Assembly (NCBI GenBank): GCA_002305265.1
Contig: DBQP01000011.1
Coordinates: 33,725-50,422, forward strand
Length of the DNA stretch: 16,698 bases
Origin: Prevotellaceae bacterium UBA1391
GTDB lineage: Bacteria > Bacteroidota > Bacteroidia > Bacteroidales > Bacteroidaceae
Direction of reading: 5' to 3'
Shown: positions 6,522 to 13,252 of the stretch, piece by piece
Layout: the number at the start of each line of letters is the position of its first letter
Numbering within the stretch: the stretch's first letter is position 1
Program-made: the position numbers and the translations under genes
The notes under the pieces: model-generated
The model's database searches: none
Seen by the model: the letters and a program-made list of their open reading frames with translations, nothing else
Told to the model about the DNA's origin: nothing

Positions 6522-8039
6522 ATGAAATCCATCATAACCTCCCTCCTCCTCTGCTGCGCCACAGTGCTGCAGCTCGGCGCGCAAGACTCCCTCTGGATCC
6601 GCTTCGACAACCGCTTCCTGCCCAACCAGATCATCAACATCTCCAACGCCGACTCCCTGTCGATCACGACCTCCAAACTCAACGTCCACCGCGGCGCCAA
6701 CGTCGTCTCACGCGACATCTCCACACTGGCCGACGCCGCTACATTCTCTTTCTCCAACCCCGGCCGCTACCTCTACAAGCCCAGCACCTACGCCTCCAAC
6801 GACTATACGGACCCCACGGCGCGCTGGAGCTTCGAGCGCAGCATGGAGAGCGAGCACTTCGTCGTCTTCTGGGAGAAGGAATTCGGCACCACCAACGTCA
6901 ATTTCAGCGGCCTCACCCCCTCCACCATGCTCAGCAACTGCGAGCGCATCTGGCAGGTCTACATCGACCAGCTCGGTTTCCTCGAGCCCGGCAAGTCGAC
7001 CACCGACAAGTATAAAATCGAGATCTACGTGCTCTCGCAGGCCGAATGGCGCGCCGACGGAAGCGGCGTCGACGGACAAGTCGGCCTGCTGCACGTGAAC
7101 GCCTGGGCCGCCACCTCCCGCGGAGGCCACACCGTTGCCCACGAAATCGGCCACACCTTCCAGTATCTCGTCAGCTGCGACCTCGGCCAGCAGCACGGAT
7201 TCAACTACGGTTATGGCGACGGCGCGTCGGGCGGCAACGGCTGGTGGGAAAGCTGCGCCAACTGGCAAGCCTACAAATGCTACCCCACCCGCCAGTTCAC
7301 CGACGGCGAATACTTCGAGGGCTATATTCCCCGCGTGCACCTGAACCTCCTGCACGAGAGCATGCGCTACGAGAACTGCTTCATCCACGACTGGTGGTGC
7401 GAGAAGCACGGGCAGGACTTCATCGGCCGTCTCTGGCGCGAGAGCAACAAGCCCGAAGACCCCGTCGAGGCCTACAAGCGCCTTTGCGGTCTCACACAAG
7501 CACAGTTCAACGACGAGATGTTCGAAGGCGTGCAGCACATGGCCACGTGGGACATTCCCGCCGTGCGCGATGCCGCCGCACACCGCATCGGCCAGCACCG
7601 CACCTACCTCCACCTCGCCGCGCAGAACGACGGCACCTGGGAGGTGGATTCTGCCTACTGCCCGCAGAACTACGGCTACTCCATCATCAACATGAACAAC
7701 ATCACCACCGCAGGCACCACCGCAGGCACCGTCGTCAAGGCCCACTTCAAGGGCATCGCAGGCGCAGCCGGCTATCGCGCCATCAACACCGACCGCGCCG
7801 GCTGGCGCTACGGCTTCGTCGCCCTCACCAGCAACGGAACCCGCGTCTACGGCGAGGCACAGTCGGCCGCCGACGGCACCGCCACGCTCACCGTTCCCGC
7901 CAACTGCCAGCGCATCTTCTTCTGCGTCATGGGTGCCCCCACCGCCCACTGGCGCCATCCGTGGGACGACAACGCCGCCAACGACGAGCAATGGCCCTAT
8001 CAGGTCAAGTTCGAGAACATCAACATTGCAGGGAAATAA
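6522..8039 (+). CDS. secreted DUF6055-family metalloprotease-like protein
   Basis: 505 residues with a signal peptide (about 1-20, ending QLGA). Residues 100-345 carry the DUF6055 signatures: HFVVFWEKEFG (112-122), then the zinc-peptidase motif HEIGHTF with H207, E208 and H211, and 32 residues later GWWESCANWQAY, whose E243 is well placed as third zinc ligand. That arrangement is the gluzincin type HExxH...E, so a zinc-dependent peptidase is likely, though activity is not shown for this family to my knowledge. The last 150 residues (after NDGTWEVDSAY) form a beta-rich domain ending VKFENINIAGK, with no T9SS tail. It follows the surface protein by 86 bases and has a terminator just downstream. 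A 25-120 stretch is of unknown function. Confidence 0.78.
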   Translation: MKSIITSLLLCCATVLQLGAQDSLWIRFDNRFLPNQIINISNADSLSITTSKLNVHRGANVVSRDISTLADAATFSFSNPGRYLYKPSTYASNDYTDPTARWSFERSMESEHFVVFWEKEFGTTNVNFSGLTPSTMLSNCERIWQVYIDQLGFLEPGKSTTDKYKIEIYVLSQAEWRADGSGVDGQVGLLHVNAWAATSRGGHTVAHEIGHTFQYLVSCDLGQQHGFNYGYGDGASGGNGWWESCANWQAYKCYPTRQFTDGEYFEGYIPRVHLNLLHESMRYENCFIHDWWCEKHGQDFIGRLWRESNKPEDPVEAYKRLCGLTQAQFNDEMFEGVQHMATWDIPAVRDAAAHRIGQHRTYLHLAAQNDGTWEVDSAYCPQNYGYSIINMNNITTAGTTAGTVVKAHFKGIAGAAGYRAINTDRAGWRYGFVALTSNGTRVYGEAQSAADGTATLTVPANCQRIFFCVMGAPTAHWRHPWDDNAANDEQWPYQVKFENINIAGK

Positions 8040-8064
8040 TCCGTAAGACCTCCCTCTTCCCCTC

Positions 8065-8103
8065 ACGCCCGCTCCGGAAGCATCTGCCTCCCGGAGCGGG
8101 CGT
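8065..8103 (+). terminator. hairpin terminator of the metalloprotease gene
   Basis: ACGCCCGCTCCGG (8065-8077) pairs perfectly over 13 bases with CCGGAGCGGGCGT (8091-8103), 26 bases past the stop codon. Only a weak T-run (CGTTTC) follows. Its place just after a stop supports termination or 3' protection. Confidence 0.7.
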
Positions 8104-8157
8104 CGTTTCGCACCCCCGCCCCTCCACTCACGACAGGCTGCGCCACGCCGCCAGCAG

Positions 8158-8289
8158 AATGACGACGGAAAAAGAACAATGGGATTTCGAGAAGGAGAAA
8201 GCGGAACTCCGAAAAGCGAAAAGCGGAGTTCCGAAAAATGAAAAGCGGAACTCCGATTTTTTACGTTCGGAGTTCCGCCTATAAAGTAT
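8158..8289. repeat. tandem 22-base array with alternating inverted cores, four clear and two decayed units
   Basis: CGGAACTCCG (8202), CGGAGTTCCG (8224), CGGAACTCCG (8246) and CGGAGTTCCG (8268) are spaced exactly 22 bases. The second and fourth are reverse complements of the first and third, so any neighbouring pair can form a 10-bp stem. The linkers are A/T-rich (AAAAGCGAAAAG, AAAAATGAAAAG, ATTTTTTACGTT). Degenerate units can be seen at 8180 (GGGATTTCGAGAAGGAG) and perhaps 8158. It lies between convergent genes, and on the minus strand its stems are followed by T-rich sequence, so it may also end the yidD transcript. Confidence 0.88.
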
Positions 8290-8350
8290 CTGCGCGAGCG
8301 ATGGGGAGGAGGGGCGTGCGGACACGGCATCGTGTTCGTCGCGCGGGCGG

Positions 8351-8659
8351 CTACCGTCTTTCGTCCGGCGACTGCGCGGCTGTCTTTCCGCTCCGCCGGC
8401 CGGGGCGCTGGATGTGCCAGTGGAACTCGTCGGGCACGGGGTCGTAGCCGTGGCCGCCCCACGGATGGCAGGAGAGGATGCGCGCAATGGCCAGATAGAG
8501 CCCCTTGAAAGGGCCATGACGGCGCAGCGCCTCGATGGCATAGGTCGAGCAGGTTGGCGTGTAGCGGCAGGAGGGAGGCGTCATCGGCGAGATGAGCCGT
8601 CGATAGAAATGGACGGGAAGAAGCAGGAGCCAGGTGAGGATGCGCAACAGGAGATTCAT
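8351..8659 (-). CDS. yidD: membrane protein insertion efficiency factor YidD
   Basis: A 102-residue YidD-family protein, thought to aid YidC-dependent insertion of inner-membrane proteins. Residues 1-16 form the amphipathic or membrane-associated N-terminus (MNLLLRILTWLLLLPV). The hallmark CRYTPTCSTYAIEALRRHG lies at 31-49 and CHPWGGHGYDPVP at 64-76, with C31, C37 and C64 conserved. The tail (77-102) is charged and variable. The start at 8659 fits the usual family start; an in-frame ATG at 8719 would add 20 atypical residues. It lies downstream of rnpA, as is common in bacteria, but separated here by 157 bases rather than overlapping. Confidence 0.93.
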   Translation of the reverse strand: MNLLLRILTWLLLLPVHFYRRLISPMTPPSCRYTPTCSTYAIEALRRHGPFKGLYLAIARILSCHPWGGHGYDPVPDEFHWHIQRPGRRSGKTAAQSPDERR

Positions 8660-8816
8660 GACGGCAAACAGAAAAGAGAAGGAAGGCGAAAGAAACGGGC
8701 GGCTGAGGAGAAATGCCACAGCGATGCGGGCGCTGGAGGGACGGCGGGGAAGGCTGCTGGCGCGCTGCTACGGTGGGGACGCATGTCCGAAAGAGCGGCG
8801 GGCCAGTGCAGGGACG

Positions 8817-9248
8817 TCAGTCGTCGAGGCGCTCCGAGATGCGTCGGAGGATCTTGCAGACGGCCGCATTCACATGGGCAGTGGAGGAAGGCTTGTCGGT
8901 GATGCAGACGATGGCCAGCGACAAGTGTTGCTGGCGCTCCGCCAGCTGTGCCCACAACGTATGCTTCGCGCGGCGGTAGGACTCGCGGATTTGCCGCTTC
9001 AGCCGGTTGCGGTCGACGGCCCGGTGCAGCCTGCGCTTGGGTACGCTGATGAGCAGCTGCATGGGAATGTCGGCAGCCGTGCCACGTCCGGCCCCGCCAG
9101 ACGGCTGCGCCCCACGCTCGCCGGCTGGCTGGAGCATGTAGACGGCGCGCAGCGGATAGACCGCCAGCGATGGGTTGCCGCCGGAAAAGAGTTGGTCGAC
9201 AACGATCTGACTGCAGATGCGCTCTGCCTTGGTGAAGGTTTCTTTCAT
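8817..9248 (-). CDS. rnpA: ribonuclease P protein component
   Basis: 143 residues. RnpA binds the RNase P RNA and helps it mature the 5' ends of tRNA precursors. The RNR signature KRRLHRAVDRNRLKRQIRESYR is clear (K71 to R92), with R80-N81-R82 at its heart, and the N-terminus MKETFTKAERI is normal for the family in Bacteroidetes. Residues 42-60 are a glycine-rich low-complexity insert (GERGAQPSGGAGRGTAAD), unusual in this compact fold; other parts look intact. The frame is open upstream to 9428 but those residues are proline- and alanine-rich and read through the promoter, so ATG 9248 is chosen. It sits between hemD and yidD. Confidence 0.94.
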   Translation of the reverse strand: MKETFTKAERICSQIVVDQLFSGGNPSLAVYPLRAVYMLQPAGERGAQPSGGAGRGTAADIPMQLLISVPKRRLHRAVDRNRLKRQIRESYRRAKHTLWAQLAERQQHLSLAIVCITDKPSSTAHVNAAVCKILRRISERLDD

Positions 9249-9373
9249 TGTGTGGTGCGCTTGTGTGATGGGTGCGCCGCTGGCCGTCGCGGCTGGCACG
9301 GCTGGCACGGCTGCTGCGGTGCGGACGGGCGGAACGGGCGGGACGAGCCGGGGGCGGGGCCGGGCTGTGGCTG

Positions 9374-9407
9374 CAAAGGTAATCATTTTCCGCCAAATGG
9401 CGCCAAA
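9374..9407 (-). promoter_or_regulatory. probable rnpA promoter
   Basis: On the minus strand, TACCTTTG (9381-9374) matches the Bacteroidetes -7 box and TTTG (9407-9404) lies 22 bases upstream, one base longer than the usual spacing. Transcription would start near 9367 and give a leader of about 120 bases. The leader contains a GC-rich repeat (GGCTGGCAC twice in tandem, about 9290-9310). Confidence 0.5.
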
Positions 9408-9410
9408 CGA

Positions 9411-9473
9411 GAAGTGCAGAATCCGCATGAGGCTGATTCTGCACTTCTTGTGTGATGGGTCTTGCGCCTCATG
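9411..9473. other. two mutually exclusive inverted repeats between hemD and rnpA
   Basis: GAAGTGCAGAATC (9411-9423) pairs perfectly with GATTCTGCACTTC (9435-9447), a 13-bp stem with an 11-base loop. The loop contains CATGAGGC (9426-9433), which is the exact complement of GCCTCATG (9466-9473). The second pairing would have to break or pseudoknot with the first. It lies 73-135 bases after the hemD stop and just upstream of the rnpA promoter. It may be a terminator for hemD; no long T-run follows. Confidence 0.5.
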
Positions 9474-9545
9474 ACGGCGACTGCCGCTGGAGGGCGTGCG
9501 GTGCCGGCACGCAGACGGAACTGCCCCGGCGGGGTGCGGGCGGCG

Positions 9546-10280
9546 TCAGCGTCCCTTGGCGAACGCCTCGAGCAAGGCCGGCACGCTGCGCAGCTCCGGC
9601 GTGGGCTGCAAGTTGACGGTGAGCCCGTTCTCCTCGGCTGCTGCCACGGTCTTGGCGCCCAGGCACGCAATCGTGATTTTCTCCTGCTTGAAGTTGGGGA
9701 AGTTCTTGAAGAGCGAGGCGATTCCCTCGGGCGAGAAGAAGACGAGCATGTCGTAGTCGAAGGCCTCGCCGGGCTGGAAGTCGTTGCTAACGGTGTAGTA
9801 CATGACGGCCGCATCGAACTTGAGGCCGCGCTCGGTGAGGGCATCGGCGATGTCGTTGGTGTGGGCCGACGACTGCGGGACAAAGTAGTTCTCGTTCTTG
9901 TGCTTCTCCATGAGCGGGTAGAGGTCGATCATGCGGCCCGTCTGCGAGAAGAACACCTTGCGCTTGCGGTAGACGACATACTTCTGGATGTAGTTGGCCA
10001 CCTGCTCCGACTTGCAGAAATACTTCATGTCGTCGGGGATGACGACACGCAGTTCCTTGCAGAGGTTGAAGAAATGGTCGATGCCGTGGCGCGATGTAAA
10101 CACGATGGCCGTATGACCAGGGATGCTGATTTTCTGCTGGCGGAACTCGAGGGAGCTCATGGGCTCGATGCGGAAGAACGGACGGAATACAAGCTCGAGG
10201 CCGTACTTGGCCGCCACATCATAATAAGGAGACTTCTCGGTCTGCGGCTTTGGCTGTGAGATAAGTATTTTCTTTGTCAT
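9546..10280 (-). CDS. hemD: uroporphyrinogen-III synthase
   Basis: 244 residues, Bacteroidetes-type HemD (PF02602 family). It closes hydroxymethylbilane to uroporphyrinogen III in the haem, sirohaem and cobalamin pathway, in the cytosol. Recognisable segments are MTKKILISQPKP at the N-terminus, AIVFTSRHGIDHFF (about 58-71), VYRKRKVFFSQTGR, the second-domain VMYYTVSNDFQPGE and DMLVFFSPEGIASLF, and ITIACLGAKTVAAAEENGL near the end. Sequence conservation in this family is low and the call also relies on the neighbour DUF4271, with which it is commonly paired. The start at 10280 is preferred over ATG 10310 because it gives the standard N-terminus. 162 bases separate it from DUF4271. Confidence 0.9.
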   Translation of the reverse strand: MTKKILISQPKPQTEKSPYYDVAAKYGLELVFRPFFRIEPMSSLEFRQQKISIPGHTAIVFTSRHGIDHFFNLCKELRVVIPDDMKYFCKSEQVANYIQKYVVYRKRKVFFSQTGRMIDLYPLMEKHKNENYFVPQSSAHTNDIADALTERGLKFDAAVMYYTVSNDFQPGEAFDYDMLVFFSPEGIASLFKNFPNFKQEKITIACLGAKTVAAAEENGLTVNLQPTPELRSVPALLEAFAKGR

Positions 10281-10442
10281 CAAATCAGGTTCGCAGGCGC
10301 TTCTGGGCACCTTTTTGTTGAATTATATCCGTAGGAGTAATGTCGGCGCGGAAAAGGCCATTTGCCGCACGTCTGTTGAATCAGCTGCTCGGTGCGCAGA
10401 CGTCGATACGCCTTGCGCAGTGGACTTGCTCCGCAGCGCCTT

Positions 10443-11222
10443 TCAGCCCGTTGCCAGTATGCCAAATTTCCAAAGAACCATGGCGGGAATGATTTCGAGC
10501 GTGCAAAAGTACAAAAAAATCAGCACATAACCATACTTTCCGGTCTGAAAGTTAGTCAAAAGCTTGAAAAACAGCAACACCTCGTAGACAAGCACCAGCG
10601 TCAGGAGACAATATGACAGCGCCGGAACGCTCATCGAACCGTAGATGTGCAATACAAAAAGCGGCAGCGTGAGGGTGGCGGCGGCGGCAGTGAGAAAGAC
10701 GTAGAAGCCGGACCAGGAACGGCAAGCCGGACGGGGGAAAAAGGTCCAGTTGATGATGTTGTAGAGGAGCGTCTTGGCCAGAAAGAAAGCGGCGACGGCG
10801 CCGGCCACCCATCCGAAGAGCGCCAGCGGCGGACGGCTGGAGAAGAGGGCGGCGCGCTGGGCGGGCAGGTGGATGGAGATGAGGTCGAGCAGGAGCAGCG
10901 TGAGGCCGACGAGGCCGACGAGAACCAGCAGCGGAACCCACGTCCAGTCGGATCCGGCATTCTTGGCTGCGGGATCGGAGAAATGGCGCTCGCTGGAGAA
11001 GATGCCCTGCACGCGGACTGCCATCTGCCGGCTGCGGCGGCCCAGTAGCAGGAAGAGCAGGATGCCGGCTGCCAGGACGAGACCGTTCGTCCACGGACTG
11101 GAAGCCATGGAGGACGTGCGGAGGTGGCCCGCCGTGGAGACGGCGGGGACGCTGCGGCCCTGTGCGACGAGCGCGCTGTCGAGCGGAGCCTGCTGCTGAA
11201 GAATGAAGCGGGGTTCTTGCAT
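10443..11222 (-). CDS. DUF4271 integral membrane protein
   Basis: 259 residues. A hydrophilic N-terminal 40 residues is followed by about seven membrane segments (for example GLVLAAGILLFLLLG, VPLLVLVGLVGLTLLLLDLI, LFGWVAGAVAAFFLAKTLL and ALSYCLLTLVLVYEVLLFF). The C-terminus LLTNFQTGKYGYVLIFLYFCTLEIIP is the conserved DUF4271 part. It lies upstream of hemD on the same strand, the usual Bacteroidetes arrangement, but no reaction is known to me for this family. A role in haem supply would be a guess from context. ATG 11222 lies 106 bases after metK. Call firm as a family, function unknown. Confidence 0.85.
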   Translation of the reverse strand: MQEPRFILQQQAPLDSALVAQGRSVPAVSTAGHLRTSSMASSPWTNGLVLAAGILLFLLLGRRSRQMAVRVQGIFSSERHFSDPAAKNAGSDWTWVPLLVLVGLVGLTLLLLDLISIHLPAQRAALFSSRPPLALFGWVAGAVAAFFLAKTLLYNIINWTFFPRPACRSWSGFYVFLTAAAATLTLPLFVLHIYGSMSVPALSYCLLTLVLVYEVLLFFKLLTNFQTGKYGYVLIFLYFCTLEIIPAMVLWKFGILATG

Positions 11223-11250
11223 GCGTGTGGCGGCGGGGGGAGATGCCGTT

Positions 11251-11298
11251 CCTCCCGCCGGCCTCCATCCGCGGTGCGGACGGAAAGAAGGCGGGAGG
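11251..11298. other. stem-loop between metK and DUF4271
   Basis: CCTCCCGCC (11251-11259) pairs perfectly with GGCGGGAGG (11290-11298), with an inner TCCGC-GGT-GCGGA stem. It fills much of the 106-base gap and may partly end or protect metK mRNA. No T-run on the minus strand follows, so strong termination is unlikely. Confidence 0.35.
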
Positions 11299-11328
11299 AG
11301 GACGGACGGCGCACCCGGCGGGGCGGCA

Positions 11329-12612
11329 TCAGAAGAAGGCTTTGCGGATGGCGTCTACGTAGTCGAGTTTCTCCCAGGTGAAGAGCTCTACCTCGATGTC
11401 GCGGTCGCCTGCATAGCGGTTGTGGAAGTGCTTGACGATGGTCTGCGGCTGGCGTCCCATGTGTCCGTAGGCGGCTGTCTCGCTGTAGATGGGCGCGCGG
11501 AGCTTGAGGCGCTCCTCGATGGCCTTGGGACGGAGGTCGAACATTGTGCCGATGCGCTCAGCAATCTCACCGTCGGAGAGGGCCACATGGCTCTTGCCGT
11601 AGGTGTCGACATAGATGTTGACGGGACGGGCCACGCCGATGGCATAGCTCACCTGCACAAGAATCTCGTCGCTGACGCCAGCTGCCACAAGGTTCTTGGC
11701 GATGTGGCGGGCCGCATAGGCGGCAGAGCGGTCGACCTTGGAGGGATCCTTGCCGGAGAAGGCGCCGCCACCGTGCGCTCCCTTGCCGCCGTAGGTGTCG
11801 ACGATGATCTTGCGGCCCGTGAGACCGCTGTCGCCGTGGGGACCGCCGATGACGAACTTGCCGGTGGGGTTGACGTGATACTTGATTTGCGCGTTGAAGA
11901 GATTGCGCACGGCCTCACTCTTGATTTCGCTGATGACGCGCGGAATGAGGATGTTGATGACGTCCTGTCGGATGCGGCCCAGCATCTGCTCGTCGGCCTT
12001 CTCCTGCGAGAGCGTGAGGGAGGGCTGGATGAAGTCGTCGTGCTGCGTGCTGACGACGATGGTGCTGATGCGCTGCGGGCATCCGTCGTCGCCATACTCG
12101 ATGGTCACCTGGCTCTTGGCATCGGGACGGAGGTAGGTCATGACCTTTCCCTCGCGGCGGATGTCGGAGAGCGTGCGGAGGATGTGGTGGGAGAGATCGA
12201 GCGAGAGCGGCATGTAGTTGTCGGTCTCGTTGGTGGCGTAGCCGAACATCATGCCCTGGTCGCCGGCACCCTGGTCCATCGGATTCCCGCGGTTGACGCC
12301 GCGGAAGATGTCGGGGCTCTGCTCGTGGATGGCGTTGAAAACACCGCAGCTCTCGGCGTCGAACTTGAGTTCGGCGCGGGTGTAGCCGATGCGCGAGATG
12401 GTCTCGCGGGAGATTTCCTGCAAGTCGGCATAGGCGTCGGAGCATACTTCGCCTGCGATGACCACCTGTCCGGTGGTGACCATCGTCTCAACGGCCACAT
12501 GCGATTGCGGATCATAGGCCAGCAGATGGTCGAGTACGGCATCGGATATTTGATCAGCTACTTTGTCGGGGTGACCTTCGCTGACGGATTCTGAAGTGAA
12601 AAGATATCCCAT
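11329..12612 (-). CDS. metK: S-adenosylmethionine synthetase
   Basis: 427 residues, full length. MetK makes S-adenosylmethionine from methionine and ATP, as a cytosolic tetramer. Key motifs: GHPDK at 13-17, GAGDQGMMFGYAT at 115-127, GPHGDSGLTGRKIIVDTYG at about 258-276, and the P-loop-like GGGAFSGKDPSKVDRSAAY at 281-299. The start at 12612 (MGYLFTSESVSEGHPDK) is the family start. The frame stays open for 65 more codons upstream, but these are arginine- and alanine-rich and unlike MetK; they read through the leader. Its promoter lies about 250 bases upstream. It heads the minus-strand block with DUF4271, hemD, rnpA and yidD. Confidence 0.97.
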   Translation of the reverse strand: MGYLFTSESVSEGHPDKVADQISDAVLDHLLAYDPQSHVAVETMVTTGQVVIAGEVCSDAYADLQEISRETISRIGYTRAELKFDAESCGVFNAIHEQSPDIFRGVNRGNPMDQGAGDQGMMFGYATNETDNYMPLSLDLSHHILRTLSDIRREGKVMTYLRPDAKSQVTIEYGDDGCPQRISTIVVSTQHDDFIQPSLTLSQEKADEQMLGRIRQDVINILIPRVISEIKSEAVRNLFNAQIKYHVNPTGKFVIGGPHGDSGLTGRKIIVDTYGGKGAHGGGAFSGKDPSKVDRSAAYAARHIAKNLVAAGVSDEILVQVSYAIGVARPVNIYVDTYGKSHVALSDGEIAERIGTMFDLRPKAIEERLKLRAPIYSETAAYGHMGRQPQTIVKHFHNRYAGDRDIEVELFTWEKLDYVDAIRKAFF

Positions 12613-12863
12613 AATTGTTTGAAATGAAAGGTTTGATAATGAATCAAAACAATGTGGGAGAAGAGATGGGAGGAGAAAGATGCGTCCGTGCAAGCTGGTG
12701 TCGACGTTGTCTGCCGCCGGCCGGCGCATCGGGTGCGCGGCTTCGGTGCGGGAGGGTAATGCCTGCGCCTCAGGAGTTGTGCGCCGTCGAGCGCTCATGC
12801 TTGTCACGTTTTAGCATTTTTTTGTGTGGTTGCAAGCAGCCCAAATCTGTCCACATTTTGATG
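12613..12863 (-). other. long 5' leader of metK
   Basis: The metK promoter predicts a start near 12863, leaving about 250 bases before the ATG. I see no match to the SAM riboswitch classes I can recall by eye. The leader is open in the metK frame from 12807, including an ATG at 12795 (MSARRRTTPEAQ), which is probably chance in GC-rich sequence. The last 35 bases before the ATG are A/T-rich and unstructured, as usual for Bacteroidetes initiation. Confidence 0.45.
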
Positions 12864-12869
12864 TTGCTG

Positions 12870-12900
12870 CAAAGTTACGCATATTTTTTGATGCGGCAAA
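12870..12900 (-). promoter_or_regulatory. metK promoter
   Basis: On the minus strand, TTTG (12900-12897), 19 bases, then TAACTTTG (12877-12870): an exact match to the Bacteroidetes promoter consensus, with an A/T-rich spacer. It is the only good promoter seen ahead of metK. Confidence 0.75.
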
Positions 12901-12984
12901 TCATTTCCATGAAATTCAACATTCGGGCACGGTTTTCGCGTTCCGAGTGCGGGCTACGAAAACGGAGCGTTGTCTTCGATACTG

Positions 12985-13178
12985 CGCCGCACGCAGGGGA
13001 CGGCAGACAGACGGCCAACGAGCGGCAGGCGCACAGGCAACGGAATACAGAGGCACAGCTGCAAAGGTTTGCAGACGCCCACACAGCGGGCTACCGAAAC
13101 ACATGAAACAGGATGCATCCGAACATCCAACGGGATGCATTCGCACGCGCAACGAAAAACACCCGCCCACGCAACGAA
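12985..13178. repeat. tandem array, about 22-base period, eight or more units
   Basis: The right half is exact: units begin at 13070, 13092, 13114, 13136 and 13158 (22 apart), with TGCA at 13070, 13114 and 13136 and ACGCAACGAAA or GCGCAACGAAA ending the last two. The left half keeps the pattern with small shifts (GGCCAACG, GGCAACGG and similar at 13014-13043). GATGCATCCGAAC at 13112 also occurs in the 5070 array. It lies between the metK promoter and the terminator of the large surface protein, so between divergent and convergent signals. No spacers between identical repeats, so not CRISPR. Confidence 0.75.
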
Positions 13179-13210
13179 AAGCCCCGGCAGAGCGTTCTCT
13201 GCCGGGGCTT
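13179..13210 (-). terminator. strong terminator of the large surface-protein gene
   Basis: AAGCCCCGGCAGAG (13179-13192) pairs perfectly over 14 bases with CTCTGCCGGGGCTT (13197-13210), loop CGTT. On the minus strand it is followed by TTTTCGTT, giving a classical intrinsic terminator 43 bases after the stop codon. Confidence 0.85.
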
Positions 13211-13252
13211 GCTGTTATGCTGACGCTGGCGCGTCCGTGTCTGTATTTGTGA

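Noticed and set aside
8660..8719. YidD starting at 8719
   Set aside because: The extra 20 residues (MAFLLSRPFLSPSFSFLFAV) lie before the normal family start MNLLLRILTW and are not conserved in it as far as I know.
10280..10465. 61-residue minus-strand ORF between hemD and DUF4271
   Set aside because: No domain, unusual composition, and it overlaps the end of DUF4271 in another frame.
12613..12807. In-frame N-terminal extension of MetK by 65 codons
   Set aside because: The residues are unlike MetK and MGYLFTSESVSEGHPDK is the family start; the stretch is leader.
12613..12863. Known SAM riboswitch in the metK leader
   Set aside because: No recognisable SAM-I, SAM-II or related core by eye; without a covariance search I do not call one.
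12985..13178. CRISPR array
   Set aside because: Repeats are contiguous and degenerate, with no unique spacers, and no cas gene is nearby. The same holds for 221-594, 5070-5180 and 8158-8289.
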